A DNA stretch of 64,000 nucleotides from an uncultured Phocaeicola sp. (GTDB lineage Bacteria > Bacteroidota > Bacteroidia > Bacteroidales > Bacteroidaceae), in NCBI GenBank assembly GCA_947581855.1, contig CANPVZ010000001.1:62001-126000 (forward strand), written 5' to 3'. The notes under the pieces are model-generated. The model ran no database searches, was not told where the DNA came from, and saw only the letters and a program-made list of their open reading frames with translations. A program made the position numbers and the translations under genes. Shown here in pieces: positions 17,364-26,954 of this stretch. Every line of letters begins with the position of its first letter. Positions within the stretch are counted from its first letter, which is position 1.

Positions 17364-19025
17364 TTATTGTTTCAGCAATGCTCTGGCATTGTTTATTGCC
17401 GCTTCGGTAAGTATACTTCCACTTAACATATGGGCGATTTCTTCTATTCTTTCTTCACTGGTTAACCTACATATGTGGCTGGTTGTTCCGGTCTCATTGT
17501 CTTTTTTATATACTTTATAATGGGCGGATCCGAGGGAGGCAATTTGCGGCAAATGGGTAATGCTGATCACCTGTCGTCCGTTTTGTCCCATTTCCTGCAT
17601 AATACGTGCCATTTTTTCTGCAATCTCACCTGAAACGCCTGTATCGATTTCATCGAAAATGATAGTAGGCAGGTTCATTGTACCGGCAATCAATGCTTTG
17701 ATGGAAAGCATTACGCGGGCAATTTCTCCACCGGAAGCAATTGCTGCCACATTTTGTAAAGTGCTGTTTTTATTTGCCGAGAAAAGGAAAGCTACTTTGT
17801 CCATTCCGTTTGCGTCCGGTTCTTTATCGGGTGTGAGTTCCACTTTAAACTGTACATTGGGCATACCCAACGGAATCAGTCGAGCTTGCATTTGCTTTTC
17901 TATTTCCTTGGCTGCACTTTTGCGTAACTTTGTCAACTCTGACGCTAATTTTATTACTTGTTTATAAAGTTTTTCTTTTTCGTTCGTCAGTTCGGCTATC
18001 AAATCATCAGAAGAGGTGATTTCATTCAGACGTGTACGGTATGATTCCGTAATGTCACGCAGTTCGTTTACGGTTTTTACCCTATGCTTTTGTTGTAAAG
18101 AATAGATGAGGTTCAATCGTTCATTCACGATTTCCAACCGTTCCGGATTGAATTCGATATTTTCGTTCTGACGATCTATTTCCAATTGGATATCTTTCAA
18201 TTCTATGTAACAATTCTCCACTCTGTCGGACAATTCTTGAGTTACGGAATATATTGTGTTCAGTCCTCGTAATGTATTGAGTGCATCTTTGAGAATAGGT
18301 AGCACGCCATGTTCTTCCGACGAAAAAGCTTCTTCCGTTTTGTATAGTCCGGCTTTTATCTCTTCCGCATGAGTCAGTAGTTCAGCCTCTTGCTCCAGTT
18401 CTTCCTGTTCTCCGTCATAAAGTTTTGCTTCTTCCAATTGCTCCAGTTGGAAACGGATATAGTCCTCATCTGCTCGGTTTTTTTCGGCTGTTTCGAGTGC
18501 TTCTTCCAACTTCCGGCAGCAGTCCTTGTAAGAAAAGTATATTTTTTTATAATCTTCTAATGTAGAAGTGTCTTTTGCTACTAGGTCGATTACGTTCAAT
18601 TGAAAGCCCTCTTTGTTGAGAAGCAGGTTTTGGTGCTGCGAGTGAACATCGATTAATTTTTCCCCCAACTCTTTCATTTGAGATAATGAAGCCGGTGTAT
18701 CATTAATGAAAGCACGGCTTTTACCCGACGAAAGCAATTCACGACGGAGAATACATTCTTCGCCGTCATATTCTAAATCATTCTCTTCAAAGAATTTTTC
18801 TAAGTGATATTCGGCAATATGGAAGCGAGCTTCTACAACGCATCGGTTGGTTCCATTCTTTATACTTTTGCTATCCGCTCTTTGTCCGAGTAACAAGCCG
18901 ATAGCTCCGAGTATGATGGATTTACCTGCTCCGGTTTCACCCGTAATTACAGAGAAACCGCTATCGAAACGGATATCCAAAGTGTCGATCAAGGCATAAT
19001 TCTGAATGTATAACGATTGTAGCAT
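17364..19025 (-). CDS. recN: DNA repair protein RecN
   Basis: SMC-like ATPase of double-strand-break repair, 553 residues. N-terminal Walker A GETGAGKSIILGAI with the following LLLGQRAD typical of RecN, a central coiled coil (about 160-370) shorter than in true SMC proteins, the ABC signature region IASGGEIARVMLSIK, Walker B TIIFDEIDTGVSGE, and the switch His in ITHLPQIASL. It starts 4 bases after the coaBC stop, implying translational coupling. In Bacteroidetes recN commonly follows coaBC. Confidence 0.96.
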   Translation of the reverse strand: MLQSLYIQNYALIDTLDIRFDSGFSVITGETGAGKSIILGAIGLLLGQRADSKSIKNGTNRCVVEARFHIAEYHLEKFFEENDLEYDGEECILRRELLSSGKSRAFINDTPASLSQMKELGEKLIDVHSQHQNLLLNKEGFQLNVIDLVAKDTSTLEDYKKIYFSYKDCCRKLEEALETAEKNRADEDYIRFQLEQLEEAKLYDGEQEELEQEAELLTHAEEIKAGLYKTEEAFSSEEHGVLPILKDALNTLRGLNTIYSVTQELSDRVENCYIELKDIQLEIDRQNENIEFNPERLEIVNERLNLIYSLQQKHRVKTVNELRDITESYRTRLNEITSSDDLIAELTNEKEKLYKQVIKLASELTKLRKSAAKEIEKQMQARLIPLGMPNVQFKVELTPDKEPDANGMDKVAFLFSANKNSTLQNVAAIASGGEIARVMLSIKALIAGTMNLPTIIFDEIDTGVSGEIAEKMARIMQEMGQNGRQVISITHLPQIASLGSAHYKVYKKDNETGTTSHICRLTSEERIEEIAHMLSGSILTEAAINNARALLKQ

Positions 19026-19029
19026 AATT

Positions 19030-20241
19030 TTACAAGTTCTCCTTTTGATTCAATTCTTTACAAAGCCGATTGATAATGTCTTTGGTTACTTCTGTTTTTA
19101 GTTTGAGAGGGTATTCCTCTTTCTGTTTTTTATCAATAATGCTGATTTTATTAGTGTCGCAACGAAATCCAGCTCCTTTATCATTCAAAGAGTTCAATAC
19201 GATAAAATCGAGATTTTTGCGTTGGAGTTTGTTTTGTGCGTTTTGTAACTCGTCGTTTGTTTCTAAAGCAAAACCTACCAACAACTGTTTTTCTTTTTTC
19301 ATCTTACCGAGAGTGGCGGCAATATCTTGTGTCGGCTGAAGCTGTATAACCAGATCGTCCTTTTCTCTTTTTATTTTTTGTTCGGCTGTATGTTTTGGAG
19401 TGAAATCTGCTACGGCTGCGCACAATATAGCTGCGTCTGTTTGAGGATAAATTTGGATGGTTGCATTATACATTTCTTGTGCACTTTCCACTTGTACAAC
19501 CTGAATGTTTGGATGATTTGCTTTGAGCTGTACCGGTCCGCTGATTAATGTAACTTGGGCTCCCCGTCGGGCGCACTCTTCTGCTAAGGCATATCCCATT
19601 TTACCGGAAGAATAATTGCCTATGAATCGTACCGGATCAATCTTTTCATAAGTTGGTCCCGCTGTTATGATTACTTTTTTTTTTGCTAATTCGTCTTTTG
19701 ATGCAAAATAGTTTTCCAAGACTTTAATTATGTTTTCCGGTTCTTCCATGCGCCCTTTTCCTACTAAATGGCTTGCTAATTCTCCTTCACCCGGTTCTAT
19801 AATATGATTCCCGTACGAACGAAGGGTTTCCAAATTCTTCTGAGTAGCTGGATGGGCAAACATATCCAGATCCATTGCCGGCGCTACGAAAACAGGCGCT
19901 TTCATGGACAGATAAGTGGTTATCAACATATTATCTGCAATGCCGTTAGCCATTTTCCCGATAGTAGAGGCCGTAGCCGGTGCAATAATCATGGCATCAG
20001 CCCATAAGCCTAACGTTACATGACTGTTCCATGTACCGTCGCGTTGAGCGAAAAACTCGCTGATAACCGGTTTGCTTGTCAAGGCCGATAAGGTAATAGG
20101 GGTAATAAATTCTTTTCCGGCGGGAGTAATGACCACTTGCACTTCCGCTCCACGTTTGATCAGTCCTCGGATAAGATATGCCGTCTTGTATGCAGCAATA
20201 CTTCCGGTAATACCTAATACAAATTTCTTTCCTTGTAGCAT
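19030..20241 (-). CDS. coaBC: Bifunctional phosphopantothenoylcysteine decarboxylase/synthetase
   Basis: Makes 4'-phosphopantetheine for coenzyme A in two steps. Residues 1-180 are the flavin-dependent CoaC decarboxylase: GITGSIAAYK, the catalytic His in WNSHVTLG, and PAMDLDMFAHPA. The CoaB synthetase follows, with ITAGPTYEKIDPVRFIGN and SSGKMGYALAEE, and ends with KKEKQLLVGFALET and the Lys-rich segment AEQKIKREKDD. Length 403 is normal. It is 21 bases downstream of the DnaQ-like gene and 4 bases upstream of recN, in the dnaN-led leftward run. Confidence 0.96.
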   Translation of the reverse strand: MLQGKKFVLGITGSIAAYKTAYLIRGLIKRGAEVQVVITPAGKEFITPITLSALTSKPVISEFFAQRDGTWNSHVTLGLWADAMIIAPATASTIGKMANGIADNMLITTYLSMKAPVFVAPAMDLDMFAHPATQKNLETLRSYGNHIIEPGEGELASHLVGKGRMEEPENIIKVLENYFASKDELAKKKVIITAGPTYEKIDPVRFIGNYSSGKMGYALAEECARRGAQVTLISGPVQLKANHPNIQVVQVESAQEMYNATIQIYPQTDAAILCAAVADFTPKHTAEQKIKREKDDLVIQLQPTQDIAATLGKMKKEKQLLVGFALETNDELQNAQNKLQRKNLDFIVLNSLNDKGAGFRCDTNKISIIDKKQKEEYPLKLKTEVTKDIINRLCKELNQKENL

Positions 20242-20262
20242 ATGTAGTTTATCAGACGGAAA

Positions 20263-21033
20263 TTACTTTCCGGCATCTCTTAGTTTTATTTTGGTTAACA
20301 TTTGTTTTGTATTCAAAGTAAAATCCCCTTGCAATATCCAACTGTAGTATCCGGGATCACGATGTAATACCTCAGTTACCGGCATGCCTTTATATTTTCC
20401 GAAGTTGAATACTTCTACTCCGTTCTCATCGTACACCATACGTCCGGCAAAGTCCACATTGCGGTTATAGCTGGAGTATTGCGACAAGAAAGCCATATCG
20501 TTCTGAAGATCCTCGGGATATCGGTCCAGTTGGGCCTTTAGCACTTCATACGTGGCACGAGTATCCGCTTCAGCCGTATGGGCATCTTCCAGATCTTTTT
20601 CGCAGTAAAACTTGTAAGCAGCCGACAAAGTTCGTTGTTCCAGTTTGTGATAAATAACTTGCACATCGATAAATTTACGTTTACTCATGTCTATGTCCAC
20701 GCCTGCACGGAGGAACTCTTCAGCTAGTACTGGGATATCAAACCGGTTGGAGTTAAAGCCTGCCAGGTCGCATCCTTCAATATCGCGTGCGATGGAAGCT
20801 GCTACTTCTTTAAAGCGGGGACAGTGGGCCACATCTTCATCGTGAATGCCATGTACTGCGGTAGCGCTTTCCGGAATATGCATTTCCGGATTAATACGCA
20901 TGGTTTTAGTTTCTTCTTTTCCGTTCGGATAAATTTTTAGGTAGCTTATCTCTACAATACGGTCCGAATTTATATTGGTTCCTGTTGTTTCCAAATCGAA
21001 AAAAACAATAGGATTCTTAAGGTTCAGATTCAT
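20263..21033 (-). CDS. DnaQ-like 3'-5' exonuclease
   Basis: 256 residues. The DEDDh exonuclease motifs are all visible: Exo I FFDLETTGT (Asp13, Glu15), HGIHDEDV, Exo II GFNSNRFDIPVL, and Exo III HTAEADTRAT with catalytic His and Asp. The C-terminal 60 residues (FNFGKYKGMPVTEVLHRDPG onward) form a small added domain of the DUF3820 type often found with such exonucleases. In Bacteroidetes this gene commonly sits between dnaN and coaBC, and it may act as a proofreading or repair nuclease. Assignment as the epsilon subunit itself is not certain. Confidence 0.88.
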   Translation of the reverse strand: MNLNLKNPIVFFDLETTGTNINSDRIVEISYLKIYPNGKEETKTMRINPEMHIPESATAVHGIHDEDVAHCPRFKEVAASIARDIEGCDLAGFNSNRFDIPVLAEEFLRAGVDIDMSKRKFIDVQVIYHKLEQRTLSAAYKFYCEKDLEDAHTAEADTRATYEVLKAQLDRYPEDLQNDMAFLSQYSSYNRNVDFAGRMVYDENGVEVFNFGKYKGMPVTEVLHRDPGYYSWILQGDFTLNTKQMLTKIKLRDAGK

Positions 21034-21268
21034 TGTCTAGGTACTGTTTTAATTTATATTATGCAAGTTTTGCTTCAAGGAGTTAGGGGAAATCACTTTA
21101 CTTAAAAGAATTAGAATAATTGATCACTGCACTTAAAAGTAAACAGAAACAAAGGATGGTTTTATTTATTCTTGAACGAATATGAATTTTTAAACTTTAA
21201 AACCATAAACCGATGATCTGTAGTATCCCCTTTAATTCCTTGAAAAATAGTTTGTAAAACTTCAGTTA
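21034..21268. other. Gap between dnaN and the exonuclease gene
   Basis: 235 AT-rich bases separating two co-directional genes of an otherwise tight run. I see no clear -7 box, hairpin or small gene. Whether the downstream genes have their own promoter here is unresolved. Confidence 0.35.
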
Positions 21269-22393
21269 TTAATCGTTTAACATCATAGGCATCAGTAACA
21301 TCAGCAATTCTTCATTTTCTTCTTGTTCCGACGGAACAATAACGCCTGCCCGTGAAGGATCTGCCAATTCTATAATAATGTCTTGCCCGGAGATGTTGTT
21401 TAAAATGTCGATCAGGAAAGGAGCCTTGAACCCGATACTCATAGGATTACCTGTATATTCGCAGCTTAATGTTTCTTCTGCAGATGTTGAAAAGTCAATG
21501 TCTTGTGTAGAAACGATAATTTTATTTTCCTGCAAACGTAGCTTAATAAGGCTACTTGCTTGCGAAGAGAATACAGATACGCGGCGCAGAGCACTTAACA
21601 TTACCTGACGGTCGATGATGATCTTATATGGATTGTTTTGTGGAATCACCGAATTATAATTCGGATAGCGTCCTTCGATTAAGCGACATACCATGCGGTA
21701 ATTCTCCAGAGTAAAGATGGCGTTGCGGTCGTCAAAGTCAATACTTACTTCGTTGACTTCCTTCGGTAGTACATTTTTAAGAAGGTTGGCAGGTTTCTTG
21801 GGTAAAATGAAAGCGGCTTTTTCAGTGCCTTTGCTTGCATAGTTCTTATTACGTACCAGCTTATGTCCGTCGGAGGCAACCATGGTGATGTTTTCCGGTG
21901 TGATATCGAAATAGATTCCATTCATTACCGGACGAAGCTCATCATCGGCAGTTGCAAAGATAGAACGGTTAATTCCGCTTAGCAGGATATTAGGTGCCAT
22001 GCCTACGTGTACAGCGTTATCTCCCAACTGAGCCGGTTGCGGATACTCATCGGCATTTTGACCAACTACGCTATATTGCCCATTCATGTACTGCACAGTG
22101 ATTTCTAATGACTCCATGTTGATGTTGAAAGTCAACGGTTGTTCCGGAATTTCTTTCATAGCATCCATAATGGTTCTGGATACGATAGCGAAACGTCCGT
22201 TGCTGTCGCTTTCAGAAACCTCTAAAGAAGTAATCATAGTTGTCTCTGTGTCCGACGCTGTGATAGAGAGTGTTCCATCTTGCATATCGAATAAAAAACA
22301 CTCCATAATAGGTAATGTATTTTTTGAATTGATAACACGGCTGATTGCCTGTAAATGACTGAATAAAGTTGTACTTGAAACAATGAACTTCAT
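21269..22393 (-). CDS. dnaN: DNA polymerase III beta subunit (sliding clamp)
   Basis: 374 residues, the length of a bacterial clamp subunit, made of three similar domains. Family features seen: SRVINSKNTLPIMECF near the N terminus, DEYPQPAQL at the first domain junction, FATADDELRPVMNGIYFD in domain 2, and EGRYPNYNSVIP and LMLLMPMMLND near the end (the usual PMR/PMM terminus). It is away from dnaA here, as in other Bacteroidetes. A TAGCTTTG -7 box lies at 22433-22440. Confidence 0.96.
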   Translation of the reverse strand: MKFIVSSTTLFSHLQAISRVINSKNTLPIMECFLFDMQDGTLSITASDTETTMITSLEVSESDSNGRFAIVSRTIMDAMKEIPEQPLTFNINMESLEITVQYMNGQYSVVGQNADEYPQPAQLGDNAVHVGMAPNILLSGINRSIFATADDELRPVMNGIYFDITPENITMVASDGHKLVRNKNYASKGTEKAAFILPKKPANLLKNVLPKEVNEVSIDFDDRNAIFTLENYRMVCRLIEGRYPNYNSVIPQNNPYKIIIDRQVMLSALRRVSVFSSQASSLIKLRLQENKIIVSTQDIDFSTSAEETLSCEYTGNPMSIGFKAPFLIDILNNISGQDIIIELADPSRAGVIVPSEQEENEELLMLLMPMMLND

Positions 22394-22432
22394 AGTTATT
22401 TATTTTTTATTTATATTCTTTCTATTAGGTCA

Positions 22433-22466
22433 CAAAGCTACAAAAATATTGTGTAAGCTTTGCAAA
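22433..22466 (-). promoter_or_regulatory. Promoter for dnaN
   Basis: Leftward TTTG (plus CAAA at 22463-22466), a 22-base spacer and TAGCTTTG (22433-22440). The spacer is slightly long. Predicted leader is about 35 bases. Confidence 0.45.
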
Positions 22467-22535
22467 AAAACGGTATAAAATTAGCGTAGTATATGGGAAA
22501 ATCGTACTTTCGCAACATAATTTAAATAATTAGAA

Positions 22536-22910
22536 ATGGAATTAAGTGGAAAAGTAATTGCGGTTCTTGAGCCTAGAGGTGGCGTTTCGAGAACAGGGAA
22601 TGAGTGGAAAGTGCAAGAGTATGTAATTGAAACACACGAGCAATACCCGCGTAAAATGTGTTTTGATGTATTCGGTGCAGATAAGATAGAACAGTTTAAT
22701 ATTAAAGCGGGTGAAGAGATCACGGTTTCTTTCGATATCGATGCACGTGAGTGGAATGGACGTTGGTTCAACAGTATTCGTGCTTGGAAAATTGATCGTG
22801 TAGCAACATCTCCTACGGGATCTCAACCCTCTGATATGCCGTTCCCGCCGGCTCCTGAAGTTCCAGCGGACTTTAGTGCGACGGATGAAAAGGATGATTT
22901 GCCGTTTTAA
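22536..22910 (+). CDS. DUF3127 protein (OB-fold-like, ssDNA-binding-like)
   Basis: 124 residues of the Bacteroidetes-typical DUF3127 family. Recognised from LSGKVIAVLEPRGGVSRTG, EEQYP-like THEQYPRKMCF, and DIDAREWNGRWFNSIRAWK. The order of beta strands and the short acidic tail ending DEKDDLPF resemble SSB, whose C-terminal DDLPF tip binds partner proteins; here the tip is present almost exactly. That suggests an SSB-like role on single-stranded DNA, as inference. It is divergent from dnaN and followed by a strong bidirectional terminator. Confidence 0.85.
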   Translation: MELSGKVIAVLEPRGGVSRTGNEWKVQEYVIETHEQYPRKMCFDVFGADKIEQFNIKAGEEITVSFDIDAREWNGRWFNSIRAWKIDRVATSPTGSQPSDMPFPPAPEVPADFSATDEKDDLPF

Positions 22911-22937
22911 GTATTTATACCGATTAATTCATTACAT

Positions 22938-23001
22938 AATTACACCCATAAAATTCTTTTATAACTACAATCAGTTACAAAAGAATTTTATGGGTGTAAT
23001 T
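22938..23001. terminator. Strong bidirectional terminator between DUF3127 and rho
   Basis: A perfect 23-bp stem (22938-22960 with 22979-23001); its loop contains a further 5-bp stem TAACT/AGTTA around ACAATC. Both outer flanks are A/T-rich. Its position between converging genes fits termination for both. Confidence 0.8.
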
Positions 23002-23035
23002 TTATTCTGTAATAAAAACGATATAGACTTTATAA

Positions 23036-24991
23036 TCAAGAATTCATGCTCATCAGGAATTCTTCATTATCTTTTGTCTTCTCCAAACGGTCTTTTACAA
23101 AGTCCATCGCTTCGATAGGATTCATATCAGACAAGTATTTGCGAAGTATCCACATACGGTCGAGGGTTTGTTTGTCGAGTAGTAAATCATCTCGGCGAGT
23201 ACTGGAAGCCACAATATTGACAGCCGGAAATATGCGTTTGTTCGATAAATTACGGTCGAGTTGTAGTTCCATATTACCCGTTCCCTTAAATTCTTCGAAG
23301 ATTACTTCATCCATTTTAGACCCCGTATCAATTAGAGCAGTGGCAACAATGGTCAGCGAACCTCCGTTTTCAATATTTCGAGCAGCCCCGAAGAAACGTT
23401 TAGGTTTATGCAATGCATTGGCATCTACACCTCCCGAAAGAACTTTTCCGGATGCGGGCGACACAGTATTGTATGCGCGTGCCAAACGGGTGATGGAATC
23501 GAGGAATATGACTACATCGTGTCCGCATTCTACCATTCGTTTTGCTTTTTCCAACACAATACCTGCAATTTTTACGTGACGTTCAGCCGGTTCGTCGAAA
23601 GTAGAAGCTATAACTTCCGCATTGACACTGCGTGCCATATCCGTTACTTCTTCCGGACGTTCGTCAATAAGCAACATAATCATATATACTTCCGGATGGT
23701 TGGCGGCGATGGCATTTGCTATATCTTTCAATAAGATAGTCTTACCTGTTTTGGGCTGTGCAACAATCAAGGCACGTTGTCCTTTACCGATAGGGGAAAA
23801 CATATCTACCATACGAGCTGATAAATTGTCGTTGAACCCTTTGCACAAGCGGAATTTTTCATCGGGAAACAGTGGTGTCAGATGGTCAAATGGTACACGA
23901 TCACGTACAACAGACGGATCTTTTCCGTTGATTTTTAGTACCTTAACTAAGGGGAAATATTTTTCTCCTTCTTTTGGCGGGCGGATAGAACCTTCTACTA
24001 CATCACCGGTTTTAAGTCCGAATAATTTTATTTGTGATTGAGAAACATAGATATCATCGGGTGAAGAAAGATAATTATAATCGGATGAACGAAGAAAGCC
24101 ATATCCGTCTTGCATAATTTCGAGAACACCTGTTCCGGTAAGAATTCCTTCAAATTCGTAAGGTTTCTCCCGCTCTATGGTTTTACGCTCAGGCTGTGGT
24201 GCTGGAGTAACCGAGTTTTCGTCAGAGTCTTTCTCTTTTTCTTTATCTTTGAACTGGGAACGTTGTTGATTATTGAATTTCGGATTTTTTTGGCGAATAG
24301 CCGGTTTGTTGTTGACTATCGACTCAGGATCCATTTTGGTAGTTTCAAATTTGCTAAGAAGTTCGGAAGGAATTTCAGCCTTTTCTACCGGTAAATCTTC
24401 AATAGGAATAAAATCGTCGGTATTAATAGCGGGTAGTAAGGATTCTTCAATGTTTTTTTCATTGTCCGCTACACTCGGTTTTTCAGTAGTCGGAGTTTCT
24501 TTTTTAGTATTGTTCGTTTCTTTTTTCTTCACTTCTTTCTTGTCTTCTTTTGCTAAAGTAGTCTTGTTCTTACTACCCGGTTTACGTCCTCTTTTTTTAG
24601 GAGTTTCTGTAGCTGTTGTCTCATTATTAACTTCTTCTTGAGGAGTCGTTTCTTCGTTTGCTGTCGAATCAGATACGACTGGAGTTGCCGGAGTTGAAGT
24701 GGGGATAATGAATTTTTTGGTTGTTTCTTCTATTTTTTCAGCTTTATCTTGATTAGCTGTATAGACTCTGTCAACGCTTTCTTTCTTCACATTAATGCGT
24801 GAACGTTTACGATTTTCTTTAGTGTTTTCCACCGACACTTTTTTGGATGCTCCGGCAATGGCTTGTTCATCCAAAATCTTGTAAACTAAATCTTCTTTGG
24901 TGAATGTGCTAACTTTAGATATGCCCAACTCTTGGGCAATACGTTGCAAATCAGTTAATGACTTGTCATTTAATTGAATGATGTTATACAT
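23036..24991 (-). CDS. rho: Transcription termination factor Rho
   Basis: Hexameric RNA-dependent ATPase. It has 651 residues against about 420 in E. coli. Residues 1-45 are the Rho_N helical domain ([11 protein letters not shown]). A low-complexity, charged insert rich in Lys, Glu and Thr spans about 46-275. Then comes the cold-shock RNA-binding domain ([20 protein letters not shown]) and the ATPase core with Walker A AQPKTGKT (about 415), [10 protein letters not shown] (Walker B region is [15 protein letters not shown]) and the Q-loop region [13 protein letters not shown]. Long N-terminal inserts are known in Bacteroidetes Rho. The predicted leader is about 190 bases, so autoregulation is possible. 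Confidence 0.96.
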   Translation of the reverse strand: MYNIIQLNDKSLTDLQRIAQELGISKVSTFTKEDLVYKILDEQAIAGASKKVSVENTKENRKRSRINVKKESVDRVYTANQDKAEKIEETTKKFIIPTSTPATPVVSDSTANEETTPQEEVNNETTATETPKKRGRKPGSKNKTTLAKEDKKEVKKKETNNTKKETPTTEKPSVADNEKNIEESLLPAINTDDFIPIEDLPVEKAEIPSELLSKFETTKMDPESIVNNKPAIRQKNPKFNNQQRSQFKDKEKEKDSDENSVTPAPQPERKTIEREKPYEFEGILTGTGVLEIMQDGYGFLRSSDYNYLSSPDDIYVSQSQIKLFGLKTGDVVEGSIRPPKEGEKYFPLVKVLKINGKDPSVVRDRVPFDHLTPLFPDEKFRLCKGFNDNLSARMVDMFSPIGKGQRALIVAQPKTGKTILLKDIANAIAANHPEVYMIMLLIDERPEEVTDMARSVNAEVIASTFDEPAERHVKIAGIVLEKAKRMVECGHDVVIFLDSITRLARAYNTVSPASGKVLSGGVDANALHKPKRFFGAARNIENGGSLTIVATALIDTGSKMDEVIFEEFKGTGNMELQLDRNLSNKRIFPAVNIVASSTRRDDLLLDKQTLDRMWILRKYLSDMNPIEAMDFVKDRLEKTKDNEEFLMSMNS

Positions 24992-25178
24992 AAAGGTATT
25001 ATTAATAAATCTATATAATCTCCTTTCTAAAACACAATATATGCTCTTGCTTAATTGATTTTAATTGTGCCTTTTAGTAATCAAACCAAGAAAGGGGAAA
25101 TTACGTATACTGTTATTATATTAATTGATTGATTGTTGTTTTTAATTCCCGGCGGAATTCTGTTAACAAATGACTCTG

Positions 25179-25186
25179 CAAATGTA
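25179..25186 (-). promoter_or_regulatory. -7 box for rho
   Basis: Plus CAAATGTA, i.e. leftward TACATTTG, matching TAnnTTTG. No TTG at the usual distance. It would give rho a leader of roughly 180-190 bases. Confidence 0.4.
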
Positions 25187-25341
25187 GTAATTAATTTCAG
25201 AACTCCGTTCTTTTTTATATGCTTTTTTTCATCTATGCATTATGGGGGCGTCCGGTTTGATGTTAAAGGAACGTAAAACGGCTTATTTTGTTTATTCATT
25301 ATGCGGCTTTTTTATGATAAAAGCCGTAATTTAGCATTTGT

Positions 25342-25349
25342 AAATTTGT
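25342..25349 (+). promoter_or_regulatory. Possible -7 box for ridA
   Basis: TAAATTTG matches the -7 consensus, 25 bases before the ridA ATG. No upstream TTG at about 20 bases; the stem-loop 25304-25327 occupies that position. Confidence 0.3.
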
Positions 25350-25373
25350 TTAATAGTTTAATGAATTAAAACA

Positions 25374-25751
25374 ATGAAAAAAGTAATTGCAACAACTAAA
25401 GCTCCCGCAGCTATCGGACCTTACAGTCAGGCAGTAGAAATAAACGGTATGGTATTCCTTTCAGGACAAATTCCTATTAACCCGGCTACAGGTGAGGTAG
25501 TTGAAGGGGGTATTACGGAACAAACTACTCAGGTATTTGAAAATATCAAAAACGTATTGGCGGAAGCGGGATTGACTACTGCCAATATTGTAAAGACGAC
25601 TGTTTTTATGGCGGATATGGCTATGTTTGCTGATATGAATGCCGTGTATGCAAAGTATTTCGACGGAGCATTTCCCGCTCGTTCGGCTGTGGCTGTCAAA
25701 GCATTACCGAAGAATGTGCTGGTTGAAATAGAAAGTATTGCTGTGAGATAA
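25374..25751 (+). CDS. ridA: Reactive intermediate/imine deaminase RidA (YjgF/UK114)
   Basis: 125 residues. Hydrolyses 2-aminoacrylate and other enamine/imine by-products of PLP enzymes. Starts with KAPAAIGPYSQAVEINGMVFLSG in family order; the catalytic Arg lies in FPARSAVAVKALPKNVLVEIE at the C terminus. It ends in TAATG, where the stop overlaps the start of the next gene by one base, so the two are translationally coupled. Confidence 0.95.
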   Translation: MKKVIATTKAPAAIGPYSQAVEINGMVFLSGQIPINPATGEVVEGGITEQTTQVFENIKNVLAEAGLTTANIVKTTVFMADMAMFADMNAVYAKYFDGAFPARSAVAVKALPKNVLVEIESIAVR

Positions 25752-26938
25752 TGTATGTATTACATCGGAATATCTGGAAATTTACAACAATAGTTTTAGT
25801 ACTATTTATGGTGATTGGCGGCATACTTTTTGTATGCCGCAATTATCTGTTTATGCACTCTTTCGAAATAGCAGATGAGTTGGGAGGCAATATATTTCCT
25901 TCCACCATTCTTTCAACAGCTGCCACCGATGCAGAAATTATTGTTCCGGCGGACAGTAATTATGTAGGTAAGCCTTTATCTGGAGTGGCCATTAAAGTGA
26001 AATCTACTTATGCTAACACACGCGTACAAATATATATAGCGGCTACTCCTTTCTTTTCGGAGTCGGTATCCGAATTTATTCTGGCAAAGCCGAATACCGA
26101 ATATTATGTTTATCCCGAATTTATATGGAATTATGAAGTTTTGAAGAATAATGTACAATCTGTTCCGGTTACCCTTGCGGTTAAGGTTATTTTGAATGAA
26201 AAGGAATTGTCACAGAAAACCAAAACTTACTCTATGCGCAGTGTCAATGAATGTCCGTTGGGGTATATAGACGCCCGTAATAAATTTCACGATACAAGTC
26301 TATACTTTGCGGCCTATGTGAACGAGGAACATCCCATGATAGACCAACTGTTGAGGGAAGCCTTGAATGCCCGTATTGTAAACCGTTTTACCGGCTATCA
26401 AGGGAAGCATTCGCAGGTGGATAAACAAGTGTATGCGCTCTGGTACGTTTTACAAAAAAGAAATTTCAAATACAGCTCTATATCGAACACAAGCTTATCG
26501 TCAAATGTTGTATTTGCACAGCGTGTCCGTACGGTAGAGGATGCATTGGAAGCAGCACAGATAAACTGTGTGGATGGGAGCGTGTTATTCGCCTCTTTGT
26601 TGAAGGCAATCAATATTAATCCTATATTGGTACGCATTCCGGGACACATGTTTGTAGGGTATTATACCGATAAATCTCATAAGGAAATTAACTTCCTTGA
26701 AACAACCATTATAGGGGATGTGAATTTGGATGATTTCTTTCCGGAAGAGAAACTGGATTCCACAATGGTGGGAAAATCACAGCTTGAAATGTCGTATCTG
26801 ACTTTTAAGAAATCGCGTGAATATGCTACGGAAAAGTATAAGCAAAATAAAGCCTCTATCCATTCGGGAAAGGTGAATTACATGTTTCTTGAGATATCGA
26901 AGGAAACACGAAGAAAGATACAACCGATAGGAAAGTAA
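25751..26938 (+). CDS. Membrane-anchored transglutaminase-like protein
   Basis: 395 residues. One N-terminal membrane helix (about 11-30) holds it in the envelope. Residues 50-190 look like a beta-rich domain. The C-terminal half has a transglutaminase-like core: CVDGSVLFASLLKAININP supplies a candidate nucleophilic Cys (about 276), and PGHMFVGYY a candidate His (about 298); the third residue could be the Glu/Asp in NFLETT. The proline-rich spacing of microbial peptidases is not obvious. It overlaps ridA by one base, but the functional link is unclear. Role unknown; cysteine protease-like or structural. Confidence 0.65.
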   Translation: MYVLHRNIWKFTTIVLVLFMVIGGILFVCRNYLFMHSFEIADELGGNIFPSTILSTAATDAEIIVPADSNYVGKPLSGVAIKVKSTYANTRVQIYIAATPFFSESVSEFILAKPNTEYYVYPEFIWNYEVLKNNVQSVPVTLAVKVILNEKELSQKTKTYSMRSVNECPLGYIDARNKFHDTSLYFAAYVNEEHPMIDQLLREALNARIVNRFTGYQGKHSQVDKQVYALWYVLQKRNFKYSSISNTSLSSNVVFAQRVRTVEDALEAAQINCVDGSVLFASLLKAININPILVRIPGHMFVGYYTDKSHKEINFLETTIIGDVNLDDFFPEEKLDSTMVGKSQLEMSYLTFKKSREYATEKYKQNKASIHSGKVNYMFLEISKETRRKIQPIGK

Positions 26939-26954
26939 TTAAATAAAGAAGAAT

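Larger units (their letters stand above)
24992..25373. other. Divergent region between rho and ridA
   Basis: 382 bases. It contains a minus -7 box for rho (25179-25186), a small inverted repeat CGGCTTTT/AAAAGCCG (25304-25311 with 25320-25327), and a possible plus -7 box TAAATTTG (25342-25349) for ridA. No gene is visible. The bases 25000-25170 would be rho leader if the -7 box is real. Confidence 0.45.

Noticed and set aside
22876-23118. 80-codon open frame crossing the DUF3127/rho gap
   Set aside because: It runs through the perfect 23-bp terminator and overlaps the end of both real genes.
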